Positions 18,927 through 27,339 of a DNA stretch of 64,000 nt are shown here, in pieces. The notes under the pieces are model-generated. The model did not search any database. It had not been told where the DNA came from and saw nothing but the letters and a program-made list of their open reading frames with translations. The stretch's first letter is position 1. Each line of letters begins with the position of its first letter. The stretch lies in contig CAWATA010000001.1 in assembly GCA_963784885.1 (NCBI GenBank), positions 11,118 to 75,117 of the forward strand, read 5' to 3'. The position numbers were made by a program, and so were the translations under genes. This stretch comes from RHKX01 sp963784885 (GTDB taxonomy: Bacteria > Actinomycetota > Thermoleophilia > Solirubrobacterales > 70-9).

Positions 18927-19448
18927 ATGGTCCCGGGCGTCAGAGGAGGCACGGCGGGCGCCCTCGCGCTGCTCGCCGTCCTCGTCTACCTACTCGTCGC
19001 CGGCGACGGCGGCGATCCGGCATCGACCGGGGGCGGAGCCGCGCGGGAGCCGGTGACCGCGCGGGTCGTCCGGGTCGTCGACGGGGACACGATCGAGGTC
19101 GCGATCGACGGCGGGACCGACGACGTCCGCTACATCGGCGTCGACACGCCGGAGACCGTCAAGCCGGGCGAGCCGGTCCAGTGCTACGGACCCGAGGCAT
19201 CGGCCTTCAACCACCGGCTGGTCGACGGTGCGACCGTCCGGCTCGTGTTCGACCGCGAGCTTCGCGACATCTACGGCCGCCTACTCGCCTACGTCTACGC
19301 CGACGGCACGTTCGTCAACGCCGAGCTCGTCCGCGAGGGGTACGCCCGGACGCTCGAGATCCCGCCCAACACGGCTGAAGCGGACCGCCTGGCGAAGCTC
19401 GAGCAGCGAGCCGGCGACGCGGGAATCGGACTCTGGGGAAGCTGCTGA
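18927..19448 (+). CDS. Secreted thermonuclease (SNase family)
   Basis: 173 residues. A hydrophobic N-terminal segment (ALALLAVLVYLLVAG) serves as signal or anchor. The OB-fold nuclease domain shows all catalytic positions of staphylococcal nuclease: VVDGDTIEV with the calcium Asp, RYIGVDTPET with the first Arg and Glu, and RDIYGRLLAYV with the second Arg. A C-terminal AGIGLWGSC ends the domain as in its homologues. It degrades DNA or RNA outside the cell or at the membrane. Confidence 0.9.
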   Translation: MVPGVRGGTAGALALLAVLVYLLVAGDGGDPASTGGGAAREPVTARVVRVVDGDTIEVAIDGGTDDVRYIGVDTPETVKPGEPVQCYGPEASAFNHRLVDGATVRLVFDRELRDIYGRLLAYVYADGTFVNAELVREGYARTLEIPPNTAEADRLAKLEQRAGDAGIGLWGSC

Positions 19449-19497
19449 GAGCTTGAGCGATCCGCAACTTGTCTTAGCAACAGCTAATATTCCCCAC

Positions 19498-19767
19498 GTG
19501 GCCACCCAGACCCCTTTGGCGGCTCCGCGGATGGAACGCGACTTCGACGACTTCGAAGCGGCCTTCGAGCGTGAGCAGCAGATCGAGGAGCGACGACGCC
19601 TGGAGCTGCGCCGCCGCGCCGCGAACCGCTCGCGCGCCCGCCACATCGTCAAGACCGAGAAACGCGGCCGCGTCCGCTTCAGCGTCCTCGCCCTCTGCCT
19701 CACCGTCACGGTGGTCGTGGTGGTCGTGGTGATGTTCGAGACGCTCGCCTGGCTCGTCGGCGGCTGA
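19498..19767 (+). CDS. Small single-pass membrane protein, unknown
   Basis: 89 residues from a GTG at 19498, 50 bases after the nuclease gene. A charged, coiled-coil-prone stretch (FEAAFEREQQIEERRRLELR) is followed by a basic patch and one C-terminal membrane segment rich in valine. The layout suggests a tail-anchored cytoplasmic coiled coil. No family recognised. Confidence 0.5.
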   Translation: MATQTPLAAPRMERDFDDFEAAFEREQQIEERRRLELRRRAANRSRARHIVKTEKRGRVRFSVLALCLTVTVVVVVVVMFETLAWLVGG

Positions 19768-19947
19768 CCGCCGGCGAGACCGCCGCTCGGCGTCATCGGC
19801 CGGCTCACGGCCTGAGGCCTCAGCGCCGACCTCTTCCGTGATCGGTGGGCTCGCCGGCTCGTCAGCGCGGGTCAGGCGACTGGCGAATTCCGGCGCCCAC
19901 GGCGCCGCTTCCTGCCGATCGCCGCAGGCTGGAAGAGGCTTCGACGC

Positions 19948-20148
19948 CTATTCGGCCGGCTCGGCCTCGGCGCCGTCCTCGCCGTCGGTGCCGTCGGCGC
20001 TGTCCAGCACCTCGCGGCGGAAGACGCTGATGTCGCGAGGAGCCTCGATGCCGATCCTGACTTTGTCGCCGGAGACGGAGAGAACGGTGATCTCGATGTT
20101 GTCACCGATCACGATGCTCTGGTTGGTCTTCCGGGTCAGAACCAGCAT
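19948..20148 (-). CDS. csrA: Carbon storage regulator CsrA
   Basis: 66 residues from the ATG at 20148. MLVLTRKTNQSIVIGDNI, VRIGIEAPRDISVFRREV is the classic CsrA dimer sequence, including the RNA-contacting Arg in LTRK and in FRREV. An acidic tail of about 15 residues is extra. It binds GGA motifs in mRNA leaders and usually represses translation. No flagellar gene or fliW lies beside it here, although that is its commonest neighbourhood outside the Proteobacteria. Confidence 0.92.
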   Translation of the reverse strand: MLVLTRKTNQSIVIGDNIEITVLSVSGDKVRIGIEAPRDISVFRREVLDSADGTDGEDGAEAEPAE

Positions 20149-20314
20149 GGGTGCCCGGACCTCTACCGGGGTGGATCGGCTTCGCGGCACGGCTCCCCCG
20201 CCGTAGCGGGGCCTCCGACCTTAGCGAAAGGGGATTCGCGCGTCCACACCCCTCCGGGACTCCGGGATCGGTAACGGGGTCACCGCCGCCCGTTGGGTAG
20301 ACTCACCCGCCGCA

Positions 20315-20860
20315 ATGGCAGGCAAGCCTCTGAGATCGCAGCTGAACCAGATCCGCGCATGGGTGCGCGAGGGTCGGACCGATGCCTGGATCGCCCACCA
20401 GCTCGACATCTCGGCCTCGGAGCTGCGCGAGTTCCGCCGCCGCCACGACCTCACCCCCGACTCCGAGCCGGACACATCCGACGATCTTCGCGACGAGATC
20501 GAGGCCGAGGTCGAGGCTGCGACCCTCGCCGCCGCCGAGGCCGCCGACGAGGAGGACCAGGCCGAAGCGGAAGCGGACGACGAGCGAGGCGAGGACGACG
20601 AGGACGACGACCGCCCCCGTCGCCGTCGCCGTCGCCGCGGCGGACGCGGACGCAGACGCGGCGGTGCCGGCACCGTCGACGCGACCTTCGACCACGGCGA
20701 GGAGGACGGGTACGGCCTCTGGCTCGATCCGTCCGTCAAGGACAACCCCGTCTACTCCGAGAACTGGGCCGGCCATCGCGCCGTCCGCGTGACGATCGAG
20801 GCCGATCAGATCACGATTCGCCGCGCCGGCAACGACGGCGCCGGCGACCGCGACGACTGA
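20315..20860 (+). CDS. HTH-like protein with alternating acidic and basic tracts
   Basis: 181 residues. Residues 8-45 (LNQIRAWVREGRTDAWIAHQL, then LREFRRRHDL) read as a helix-turn-helix of the kind that senses repeated sites or RNA. A glutamate/aspartate-rich region follows, then an Arg/Gly-rich tract (RRRRRRRGGRGRRRGG), then a small globular end with GLWLDPSV and VRVTIEADQITIRR. The mix of acidic and RGG-like basic tracts is typical of nucleic-acid-binding proteins. It is divergent from csrA. Function unknown. Confidence 0.6.
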   Translation: MAGKPLRSQLNQIRAWVREGRTDAWIAHQLDISASELREFRRRHDLTPDSEPDTSDDLRDEIEAEVEAATLAAAEAADEEDQAEAEADDERGEDDEDDDRPRRRRRRRGGRGRRRGGAGTVDATFDHGEEDGYGLWLDPSVKDNPVYSENWAGHRAVRVTIEADQITIRRAGNDGAGDRDD

Positions 20861-20878
20861 CCGCCGCCCCGGCGCCGA

Positions 20879-22903
20879 TCAGTCCGAGCCGACGTTCCAC
20901 GCGTCCCCGTCCGCGCGGCGCAGCGACGCGAGGACGCGCTCGAGGGTGTGGAGGTCGAACGGCTCGGCGACGCCGTCGTTGATCAGCTTCTTGCCCATCT
21001 GATCGCGCGCCGCGATCGGTCCCTGAGCGAACAGGTAGGCGCCGATCTGAGCGTCGCGGTCGTGATCGTCGCGGCGGGTGTAGTCGTCGGGGACACCGGA
21101 TGCGCCGCCCTCCTTCGCGACCCGACGGAGGATCTCGACCAGGACCGCGTCGGCGTCGCTGTAGCTGGCGTTTCCGTTGCCGGCGTTGCGGCGCATGGCG
21201 AGCGCGGGCTTCGCCGCCTCCGCCGCCGGCATCCCGCGGACGACCGCCCGCCGCAGCGACTTGCGCTCACGCGGCCGTAGCGCCTCCAGGCCGGCCGCGG
21301 CCTCGAATCCGTGGTGGGGACGCCGCAGGCCCTTGAACATCGACAGCAGCGCCCCACGGTGCGCCTGAGGGACTGCCCCGAGCACGAGACAGAGGAAGGC
21401 CCAGAGGACGACGGCGAACGTGCCGGCGATCAGGTCGAGGACGATGCCGCCGGGATCGATCATGCTGTGGGCGACCCCGACGAGGACGGCCAGCGCGCAG
21501 CAGATGAACATCTGTCGCCAGGGCAGGACGATCGGGCTGCGACCTCGCTGCGAGCGGGAGAAGACGTAGACGGTCGGAATCGCGAAGGCGAGGATCATCC
21601 CCACCGGTGCCGCCTTGACGCCGATCCCTCCGACGAGCAGGAGCGTCAGGCCGACGAATGCGAACATCGCGACGACGGCGCCGATGATGAACGGAACCCG
21701 CTTGTCGGCGTACTTGACCGACTTGTTGATCATCCGGTAGACGGTCGGAGCGACGAGGCCGCCGGCGACGAGCGGGATCAGCGGCGCCGCGCTGGCGTAG
21801 GAGGCCGGCGCGACCCGGACCATCACCGTCGCCATCACCGTGGTCATCAGCATCGTTCCCGCGAGCACGAAGGTGAAGTAGCCGAACTGGATCCCGCGGG
21901 CGTTGCCGACCCCGTACTCGTCCTCGACGGCTCGGAACATCGGGGTCTTCTGGAGCGGCCGCAGCGCCTTCCGGTAGCCGCCCGGAAGCACCGCGACGAG
22001 GAATGCCATCCGCGAGGCGAGATGGTAGGTGCCGAGGTCGGCGTGGGTGACGAACCGCGAGAGGATGAAGATGTCGGCATAGCCGACGACCCACATCGAC
22101 AGCACGAGCGGCACCCGGATCGCGCCCTTCCGGTAGATCGCGATCGCCTCGCGCCAGTCCCAGCAGAGCTCCCAGCTTCCGCGGAGGACGACCAGCGACA
22201 TCAGCAGTGCAAGGCCGGTCCCGATCGCCTGCCCCGCGATCGCGCCGGTGATCCCCTCCCCCGCGATCAGCAGCGGAACGACCGCCGCGAGGATGAAGAG
22301 CGGCTTCGCGACCTCGACGGCGATGTAGGAGTACGGGCGCCGCTCGATCCAGATCGCGATCGACGAGACCCGGTAGACCGCGGCGGTGCCGCCGGCCATC
22401 GCCGCGTACATGACGAGGCCGGGGTCGGCGTCGCCGAGCAGGTAGTGGGAGATCGGATCGGCGAAGACGATCGACAGTCCGGTGCCGATCGCCGACACGA
22501 GGGTGATCGTGACCAGCCCGGTCCCGAGGCTCCGCTTCGGTGAGGTCGCGAGCTCCTCGTCCTCCTCGTCGTCATCATCATCGTCGTCGTCATCGCCGCC
22601 GAAGGTCCGCTTCAGGGTGCCCTGCTTGCTCGCCAGTGTGAAGACGAGCGTCAGCAGCCCCGAGTAGAAGAGCAGCAGGCCGAGCTGGCCGAACTCGCCG
22701 GGATCGGAGAAGTTGGCGATGACGACCGTCGAGACGAACGTGATGACGTTCCCGACGAGCATCCCGATCCCGTGGATGCCGGAGTAGCGAAGCACCTGGG
22801 TGCCGAGCGCCGCACCCGTCCCTGCCGCCTTGTCGGGCCGCTTCGGCCCCGACCCGCCCTTGCGGTTCTGCTGCCGGCGCCGCTTGCGGTTGCCGTCGCT
22901 CAA
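20879..22903 (-). CDS. Polysaccharide flippase (Wzx/MATE-like) with cytoplasmic tail
   Basis: 674 residues from a TTG at 22903 that overlaps the upstream stop. About 12-14 membrane segments begin at GIGMLVGNVITFVSTVV, including FGQLGLLLFYSGLLTLVF, VPLVLSMWVVGYADIFIL and LGTYHLASRMAFLVAVLPG, the pattern of Wzx/RfbX lipid-linked oligosaccharide flippases. Two oddities: a run of nine Asp then Glu in an early cytoplasmic loop, and a C-terminal tail of about 170 residues beyond the last membrane segment. It is the last gene of the sulfotransferase operon and probably moves the operon's glycan or glycolipid outward. Confidence 0.82.
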   Translation of the reverse strand: MSDGNRKRRRQQNRKGGSGPKRPDKAAGTGAALGTQVLRYSGIHGIGMLVGNVITFVSTVVIANFSDPGEFGQLGLLLFYSGLLTLVFTLASKQGTLKRTFGGDDDDDDDDDEEDEELATSPKRSLGTGLVTITLVSAIGTGLSIVFADPISHYLLGDADPGLVMYAAMAGGTAAVYRVSSIAIWIERRPYSYIAVEVAKPLFILAAVVPLLIAGEGITGAIAGQAIGTGLALLMSLVVLRGSWELCWDWREAIAIYRKGAIRVPLVLSMWVVGYADIFILSRFVTHADLGTYHLASRMAFLVAVLPGGYRKALRPLQKTPMFRAVEDEYGVGNARGIQFGYFTFVLAGTMLMTTVMATVMVRVAPASYASAAPLIPLVAGGLVAPTVYRMINKSVKYADKRVPFIIGAVVAMFAFVGLTLLLVGGIGVKAAPVGMILAFAIPTVYVFSRSQRGRSPIVLPWRQMFICCALAVLVGVAHSMIDPGGIVLDLIAGTFAVVLWAFLCLVLGAVPQAHRGALLSMFKGLRRPHHGFEAAAGLEALRPRERKSLRRAVVRGMPAAEAAKPALAMRRNAGNGNASYSDADAVLVEILRRVAKEGGASGVPDDYTRRDDHDRDAQIGAYLFAQGPIAARDQMGKKLINDGVAEPFDLHTLERVLASLRRADGDAWNVGSD

Positions 22904-23862
22904 ACCGACCAGTGATCGAACGAGCGGCCGGTCTGCGCACGCAGCCGGTCGGCGTCCTCGTGGAGGACCTCGAGCACCTCCTGCCCGAGCGCCTCGGCGA
23001 CCCCGCTCGGCTTCTCGATCGGCTTCGAGAGCGGCAGTGCGACGTCGAGCGCGAGCCAGGCGCGGCGCGGGATCCGGCGGCCGAAGCGCGTCCGGCTCAT
23101 CCGCTGGATCCGCATCCCGAGACGGGTGGCGCGCTTCTTCCGCGAGGTCGAGTGGCGGACCTGCTCGAACTTCGGGTGCTTGAAGGCGGGATCGACTCCG
23201 GCGAACGCGAACAGCCGCTCGAGCGTGGCCATCCGGTCGTCGCGGAGGTCGCGCTGGTCGAGAACGAGGATCTGCTCCTCGCTGAAGTGGGCGAGGAACC
23301 GCTGCAGCTGCATGAAGTACTTGCTGCGGGTGACGTAGGAGGTGTTCGGGTGCAGCAGCGTCGCCCGCATGTCGCCCTTCTCGCGGCGCTTCGCGTAGTT
23401 GTGAACGAAGTGCGCCGTGATCCGCTCGATCGGGTCGCGGACGATGTAGACGAGCCGGACGTCGGGCACGACCTCGGCGATCCGCTCGGGCACGCCGAGG
23501 TGCTGCGGATAGGCCGTGTAGTTCGGCGATGCCTCGCCCCGGCAGCGGGCGGTCGGGTCGAAGTGGCGCGAGTACCAATCGAGGCCGCGCGGGAAGTTCC
23601 GCTCGGCGATGAAGAAGTTGAGCTCCTTCGGCGTCGACATCGACACCTCGGGATGGAGGCTCAGGTAGTAGTGGAGTCCGCTGGTGCCGCACTTCTGGGC
23701 ACCGATGACGATCAAATTGGGCAGCGTGAGATCGCGCGTGCCGGATCCCGGGCGCGCATGGGGGAGCGTCTCGTGGGCGCCGTCTCCCCGCGTGACGGCG
23801 GCCGTTTCAGTCGGGGCCGGAGCCTCCATAGGCGCCCCCGAGGGTACCGCAGGCCGAGTCAT
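22900..23862 (-). CDS. Sulfotransferase (heparan/NDST-like type)
   Basis: 320 residues. The 5'-phosphosulfate-binding loop is LIVIGAQKCGTSGLHYYL, followed by HPEVSMSTPKELNFF, and the 3'-phosphate-binding motif is VYIVRDPIERITAHF. GEASPNYTAYP is the usual substrate-side motif of carbohydrate sulfotransferases. It transfers sulfate from PAPS to a sugar or lipid acceptor. It is only distantly related to the three paralogues upstream. The ATG overlaps the glycosyltransferase stop (ATGA at 23859-23862), and the stop overlaps the flippase start. Confidence 0.88.
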   Translation of the reverse strand: MTRPAVPSGAPMEAPAPTETAAVTRGDGAHETLPHARPGSGTRDLTLPNLIVIGAQKCGTSGLHYYLSLHPEVSMSTPKELNFFIAERNFPRGLDWYSRHFDPTARCRGEASPNYTAYPQHLGVPERIAEVVPDVRLVYIVRDPIERITAHFVHNYAKRREKGDMRATLLHPNTSYVTRSKYFMQLQRFLAHFSEEQILVLDQRDLRDDRMATLERLFAFAGVDPAFKHPKFEQVRHSTSRKKRATRLGMRIQRMSRTRFGRRIPRRAWLALDVALPLSKPIEKPSGVAEALGQEVLEVLHEDADRLRAQTGRSFDHWSV

Positions 23863-25430
23863 GATCCGCCCTCAGCCGGGTCCTCGGGCTCGTCCGCGAG
23901 CCCGAGGAGATCCTCGCCGTGCTCGCCGATCGATACCGCCCGCAGCGGCCGCCTGCCGGCGAGCAGGAGCCGGACCCGGGCGCGGAGGTCGTCGGCGGTG
24001 GCAGCCGGGCGGGTGCCGGGCTCCGGCCAGGGCGGGAGCAGCTCGAAGCCGACTCCGAGCGCGCGCAGCTCGCCGAACGCCGTCGAGTCGGTGAGTACGA
24101 GGACACGCTCAGGAGGCAGCTCCCCGATCGTCGCGCCGATCCGGCCGGTCAGCTCCTCCGGGGGGATCCCGAGTGCGAGGATCGCCAGATAGGGCGAACG
24201 GCGCTCCGGGTTGCGGGCCTTCTCGCGCAGCCCGTGCGCGGCGACGAGCGGGAGTGACGGGCCGACCCGATGGCTCGAGAGCCGCAGCCAACGATTGAAC
24301 CGCCCGCGGTCGCGAACGTCCGGAGCCGGGCGCTCGCCCGCCAGCATCCGCACGACCAGGTCCGCCGCGTCGCCGGCCCCGTTGCCCGGGAAGACGCGGA
24401 CGCAGGCCGCGGCGAGATCCGCCGCGCGGGCCGGATCGGCGAGCTCGCGCAGCCGATCCTCCAGGGCTGCGTCCCCGGCGCCTTCGACCGCGAGCCCGAC
24501 CCCGGCCCCAGCGGCCCAGCGAGCGCGAGCCACCTGATCGTCGGTGTTTCGCGACATCGGCACGAACAGCGTCGGGACGGCGAAGTCGATCAGCTCGTGG
24601 AAGGCGTTGTAACCGGCGGCTGCGACGGCGAGGTCGATCGCGGCGAAGTAGCGGCTCATCGGGAACGTCGCCTCGAGGCCGACGACGCCGTCCGGGATCT
24701 CCAGGCCGGCGGCGAGACTCGAGCGCAGCGCCGCGACCTGTAGGCCGGGAATCTCGGCCAGCACCGCCAGCGCCCGGGCGACCGCACGATCGACTTCTCC
24801 GCCCTGTCCCAGCGTCACCAGCGCCGTCCGCCGCCGCGGGTCGAGGCCGAGCTCGGCCGCCGCGGCCTCGCGAGGCAGCAGCTCCTCGCGGTCGAGGAAG
24901 ACGATCGGCCGGACCCGCCTGGCGTCGCGGCGGAGTCCGACGGTCGGTCCCGGGTCGCGCGTCTCGGCGAGCTCGCCCGGTTCGAGGACCGCGTCGAAGG
25001 CGCCGGCGCGGCGCAACGGTGCGACCGAGCTGCCGGCCCGCCACATCGGTCGCCGACACCAGATCGACGGCGGCGCGCCGCGCGCGCTCAGCAGGTGCGT
25101 CAGCGCGCGGTACGGATGAACGCCGTCGAAGACGACGAGGTCGGGCTCACGCTCGGCGAGCACCTGCTCGAGCATCGCCCCGAGTCGGAGGTTCCAGGCC
25201 CGGTCGGTCCCGGAGGCCGGTCGGCGGTACGAGGACAGATAGTCGACGTCCCAGCCCTCGGCGGCGACGACGGGCGCTGCGGCGGAGAGCGTGAAGAACG
25301 ACGAGCTGTAGCTCGCGGGGAGGCGCCTGGCGATCGCCATCGCCCGGTTCAGATGCCCGAGTCCGGTCCCGTTGCTGGTCGCGAAGAGGACTCGCGGCTC
25401 GCCGCCGCGCCGGGCCGCCGGGGCGCTCAC
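23859..25430 (-). CDS. Glycosyltransferase, GT28/MurG-like
   Basis: 523 residues from a GTG at 25430 (GTGA overlap with the upstream stop). The N-terminal Rossmann half has FATSNGTGLGHLNRAMA, matching the glycine-rich loop of UDP-sugar transferases such as MurG. The C-terminal half has TALVTLGQGGEVD, YFAAIDLAVAAAGYNAFHEL and VPTLFVPMSRNTDDQ, the donor-binding region of family 28. About 130 further residues at the C-terminus are unassigned. It likely builds the sugar backbone that the adjacent sulfotransferases decorate. No membrane segments. Confidence 0.8.
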   Translation of the reverse strand: MSAPAARRGGEPRVLFATSNGTGLGHLNRAMAIARRLPASYSSSFFTLSAAAPVVAAEGWDVDYLSSYRRPASGTDRAWNLRLGAMLEQVLAEREPDLVVFDGVHPYRALTHLLSARGAPPSIWCRRPMWRAGSSVAPLRRAGAFDAVLEPGELAETRDPGPTVGLRRDARRVRPIVFLDREELLPREAAAAELGLDPRRRTALVTLGQGGEVDRAVARALAVLAEIPGLQVAALRSSLAAGLEIPDGVVGLEATFPMSRYFAAIDLAVAAAGYNAFHELIDFAVPTLFVPMSRNTDDQVARARWAAGAGVGLAVEGAGDAALEDRLRELADPARAADLAAACVRVFPGNGAGDAADLVVRMLAGERPAPDVRDRGRFNRWLRLSSHRVGPSLPLVAAHGLREKARNPERRSPYLAILALGIPPEELTGRIGATIGELPPERVLVLTDSTAFGELRALGVGFELLPPWPEPGTRPAATADDLRARVRLLLAGRRPLRAVSIGEHGEDLLGLADEPEDPAEGGS

Positions 25431-26386
25431 CGGCGCGCTCCCGTTGCCTCGCGCTCGAGCGCGGCGCGGAGCGCGGGTGCGGCGTGGTTGCCCTCGCGCT
25501 CGAGGGCGCCGACGGTCCGCTCGTAGCGGCGCTGGACGAGGGCCCGCCCGGGCCCGCTGAGCTGCCTCCGCCAGCGCCCGAGGTGGGCCTTCTCGGCCGT
25601 CATCTCGGCGTCGAAGAACTCGCGCATCGCCGGCTCGTCCCGGAGGCCGAGGAAGTCGAGGAGGCCGGCGTAGGTGCGCTCGCGCTGAAAGCCGACGAGG
25701 TCCTCGAGGAGGACGACCCGGAAGCGCTCGGCGGGGATCGAGAACGGAGCGCCGTCCGCGCTGCCGCTGATGCCCTCCTCGATCGCCCGCAGGCGATCCG
25801 CCCACCAGCCGATCGCCGCACCGACCCGGCGTGGCCCCCAGGTCTTACCGGTCACCGACGCAGCCGAGTCTCGTCCGTCGCGGAGCGCGTGGATGAAGCG
25901 GGCATCGGGGAACAGGCGCAGGAGCGTCTGCGACGCCCTGATGTTGTGCGAGGACATCTCGACGAGCCCGGGCTTGCCGGCGCGGCCGGCCACCGGCCCC
26001 AGGAGGTCGCAGAACAGGCCGCGGCAGCCCGCGACCGGGTCCTCCGCGTAGGCATTCTCGAAGCGCTCGAGCGCGGCCTCGAACTCGGCCTCGCGCATCA
26101 GGTTGTAGAGGCCGCGCGGCCGGCCGTCGACGCGAACGCGATGCCACCAGAATCCGCGCAGCTTCGCGAGGTAGCCCTGCAGCGTGATCCGGCCCTCGAG
26201 GAGGTCGGGCATCCCCCGCTTGTTGCAGTGGAACCGTGCCTCGATCGGCACGTCGGCCAGGCCGCTGTGACGCCCGAGGAGCTGGGCCAGCGCGTGAGTC
26301 CCCGAGCGGCCGGTGCCGCCGACGAAGACGATCTCGCGGAACTGCTCCTGAGGCCGGTCGGTGCCGGCGCCGGCCGACCCGCTCAC
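25427..26386 (-). CDS. Sulfotransferase paralogue 1
   Basis: 319 residues from a GTG that overlaps the upstream stop. The PAPS loop is VFVGGTGRSGTHALAQLL (about residues 21-38), IEARFHCNKRGMPDLLEG follows, and the 3'-phosphate motif is FIHALRDGRDSAAS. The same layout, including WW at the end of the first third and a C-terminal ALEREGNH segment, recurs in the two paralogues upstream. All three are of similar length and arranged in tandem with GTGA overlaps, so they arose by local duplication. Confidence 0.85.
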   Translation of the reverse strand: MSGSAGAGTDRPQEQFREIVFVGGTGRSGTHALAQLLGRHSGLADVPIEARFHCNKRGMPDLLEGRITLQGYLAKLRGFWWHRVRVDGRPRGLYNLMREAEFEAALERFENAYAEDPVAGCRGLFCDLLGPVAGRAGKPGLVEMSSHNIRASQTLLRLFPDARFIHALRDGRDSAASVTGKTWGPRRVGAAIGWWADRLRAIEEGISGSADGAPFSIPAERFRVVLLEDLVGFQRERTYAGLLDFLGLRDEPAMREFFDAEMTAEKAHLGRWRRQLSGPGRALVQRRYERTVGALEREGNHAAPALRAALEREATGARR

Positions 26387-27339
26387 GCGGGCTGGTGCTC
26401 GTAGGCCCGCCGCAGTTGCGGAGCGCAGTGGAAGTCCTCGCGCTCGAGCCGATCCAGGGTCTTCTCGTAGTCGCGGACGAGGGCCGTCTGCTGCGCCTCA
26501 TCGAGGCCCTCTCGCCAGCGCTCCTTGTGGGCGGCGGAAGCGCTCATCTCGTCGTCGAAGAAAGCCCGCATGGCCGGCTCATCCTCGAGCCCGAGGTAGT
26601 CGAGGATCTGCCCGTAGACGTCCTCGCGATCGCCGTCGACGAGCTCGTCGAGGCTGATCGTCAACAGGCGGCCGGGCGGTAGCTCGCGGACCCCGGCCTC
26701 GATCTTCCGCAGGCGCCCCTCCCACCAGCGGATCCCCTCGGAGCCGTCGCGGGGGTGGCTGCGCTTCTGGCGCTTGGAGACCTTCGAGGAGCCGGCGTCG
26801 CGCCCGTCGCGGACGGTGTGGATCAGCTTCGCGTCCGGGAACAGACGGATCAGCGTCGGGCTCTCGGCGATCGTGAAGCAGCTCATCTCGATCAAACCCG
26901 GCTTGCCGGATTCGGCGGCGACCGGCCACAGCAGGTCGAGGAAGAGGTTGCGACAGGCGCGCTCGAGGTCGCCGGGCGCGGTGCGCTCGAACTCGGCGAC
27001 GGCGGCGTCGAAGCGGTCACGCTCGACGACCTTGTGCAGGCCGCGGACCTTGCGCCCGAACGCGATCCGCCGCGCGACCACCGGAGCGACCTCGCCGGCG
27101 CGGATGCGCCGCCACCAGAACCGCTTGAGCTTCCGCAGGAACTGCTCGGGCGTGACCTGGCCTTCGAGCAGGTCCGGAAAGCCCTGCGGGTTGACGTGGA
27201 AGCGCGCCTCGATCGGGACCCGCGCCCACCGCGAGTGGTTGGCGAGTAGCTGAGAGACGACGTGGGTGCCCGATCTCCCGGTGCCGCCGACGAACAGCAG
27301 CTCGGGATCGTCGGGGCGCTCGGCTGCGAGGTCGATCAC
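26383..27339 (-). CDS. Sulfotransferase paralogue 2
   Basis: 318 residues from a GTG at 27339 (overlap of four bases with paralogue 3). PAPS loop LLFVGGTGRSGTHVVSQLL, substrate segment IEARFHVNPQGFPDLLEG, 3'-phosphate motif LIHTVRDGRDAGSS. The frame is open far upstream, but the conserved core begins within 15 residues of this GTG. It is clearly homologous to its neighbours yet differs in the loop between RDGRD and the second WW, which may set acceptor choice. Confidence 0.85.
   Translation of the reverse strand: MIDLAAERPDDPELLFVGGTGRSGTHVVSQLLANHSRWARVPIEARFHVNPQGFPDLLEGQVTPEQFLRKLKRFWWRRIRAGEVAPVVARRIAFGRKVRGLHKVVERDRFDAAVAEFERTAPGDLERACRNLFLDLLWPVAAESGKPGLIEMSCFTIAESPTLIRLFPDAKLIHTVRDGRDAGSSKVSKRQKRSHPRDGSEGIRWWEGRLRKIEAGVRELPPGRLLTISLDELVDGDREDVYGQILDYLGLEDEPAMRAFFDDEMSASAAHKERWREGLDEAQQTALVRDYEKTLDRLEREDFHCAPQLRRAYEHQPA

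Noticed and set aside
22567..22600. Poly-Asp/Glu tract in the flippase as an assembly error
   Set aside because: The frame is maintained on both sides and similar acidic loops occur in membrane proteins; it is odd but not evidence of error.
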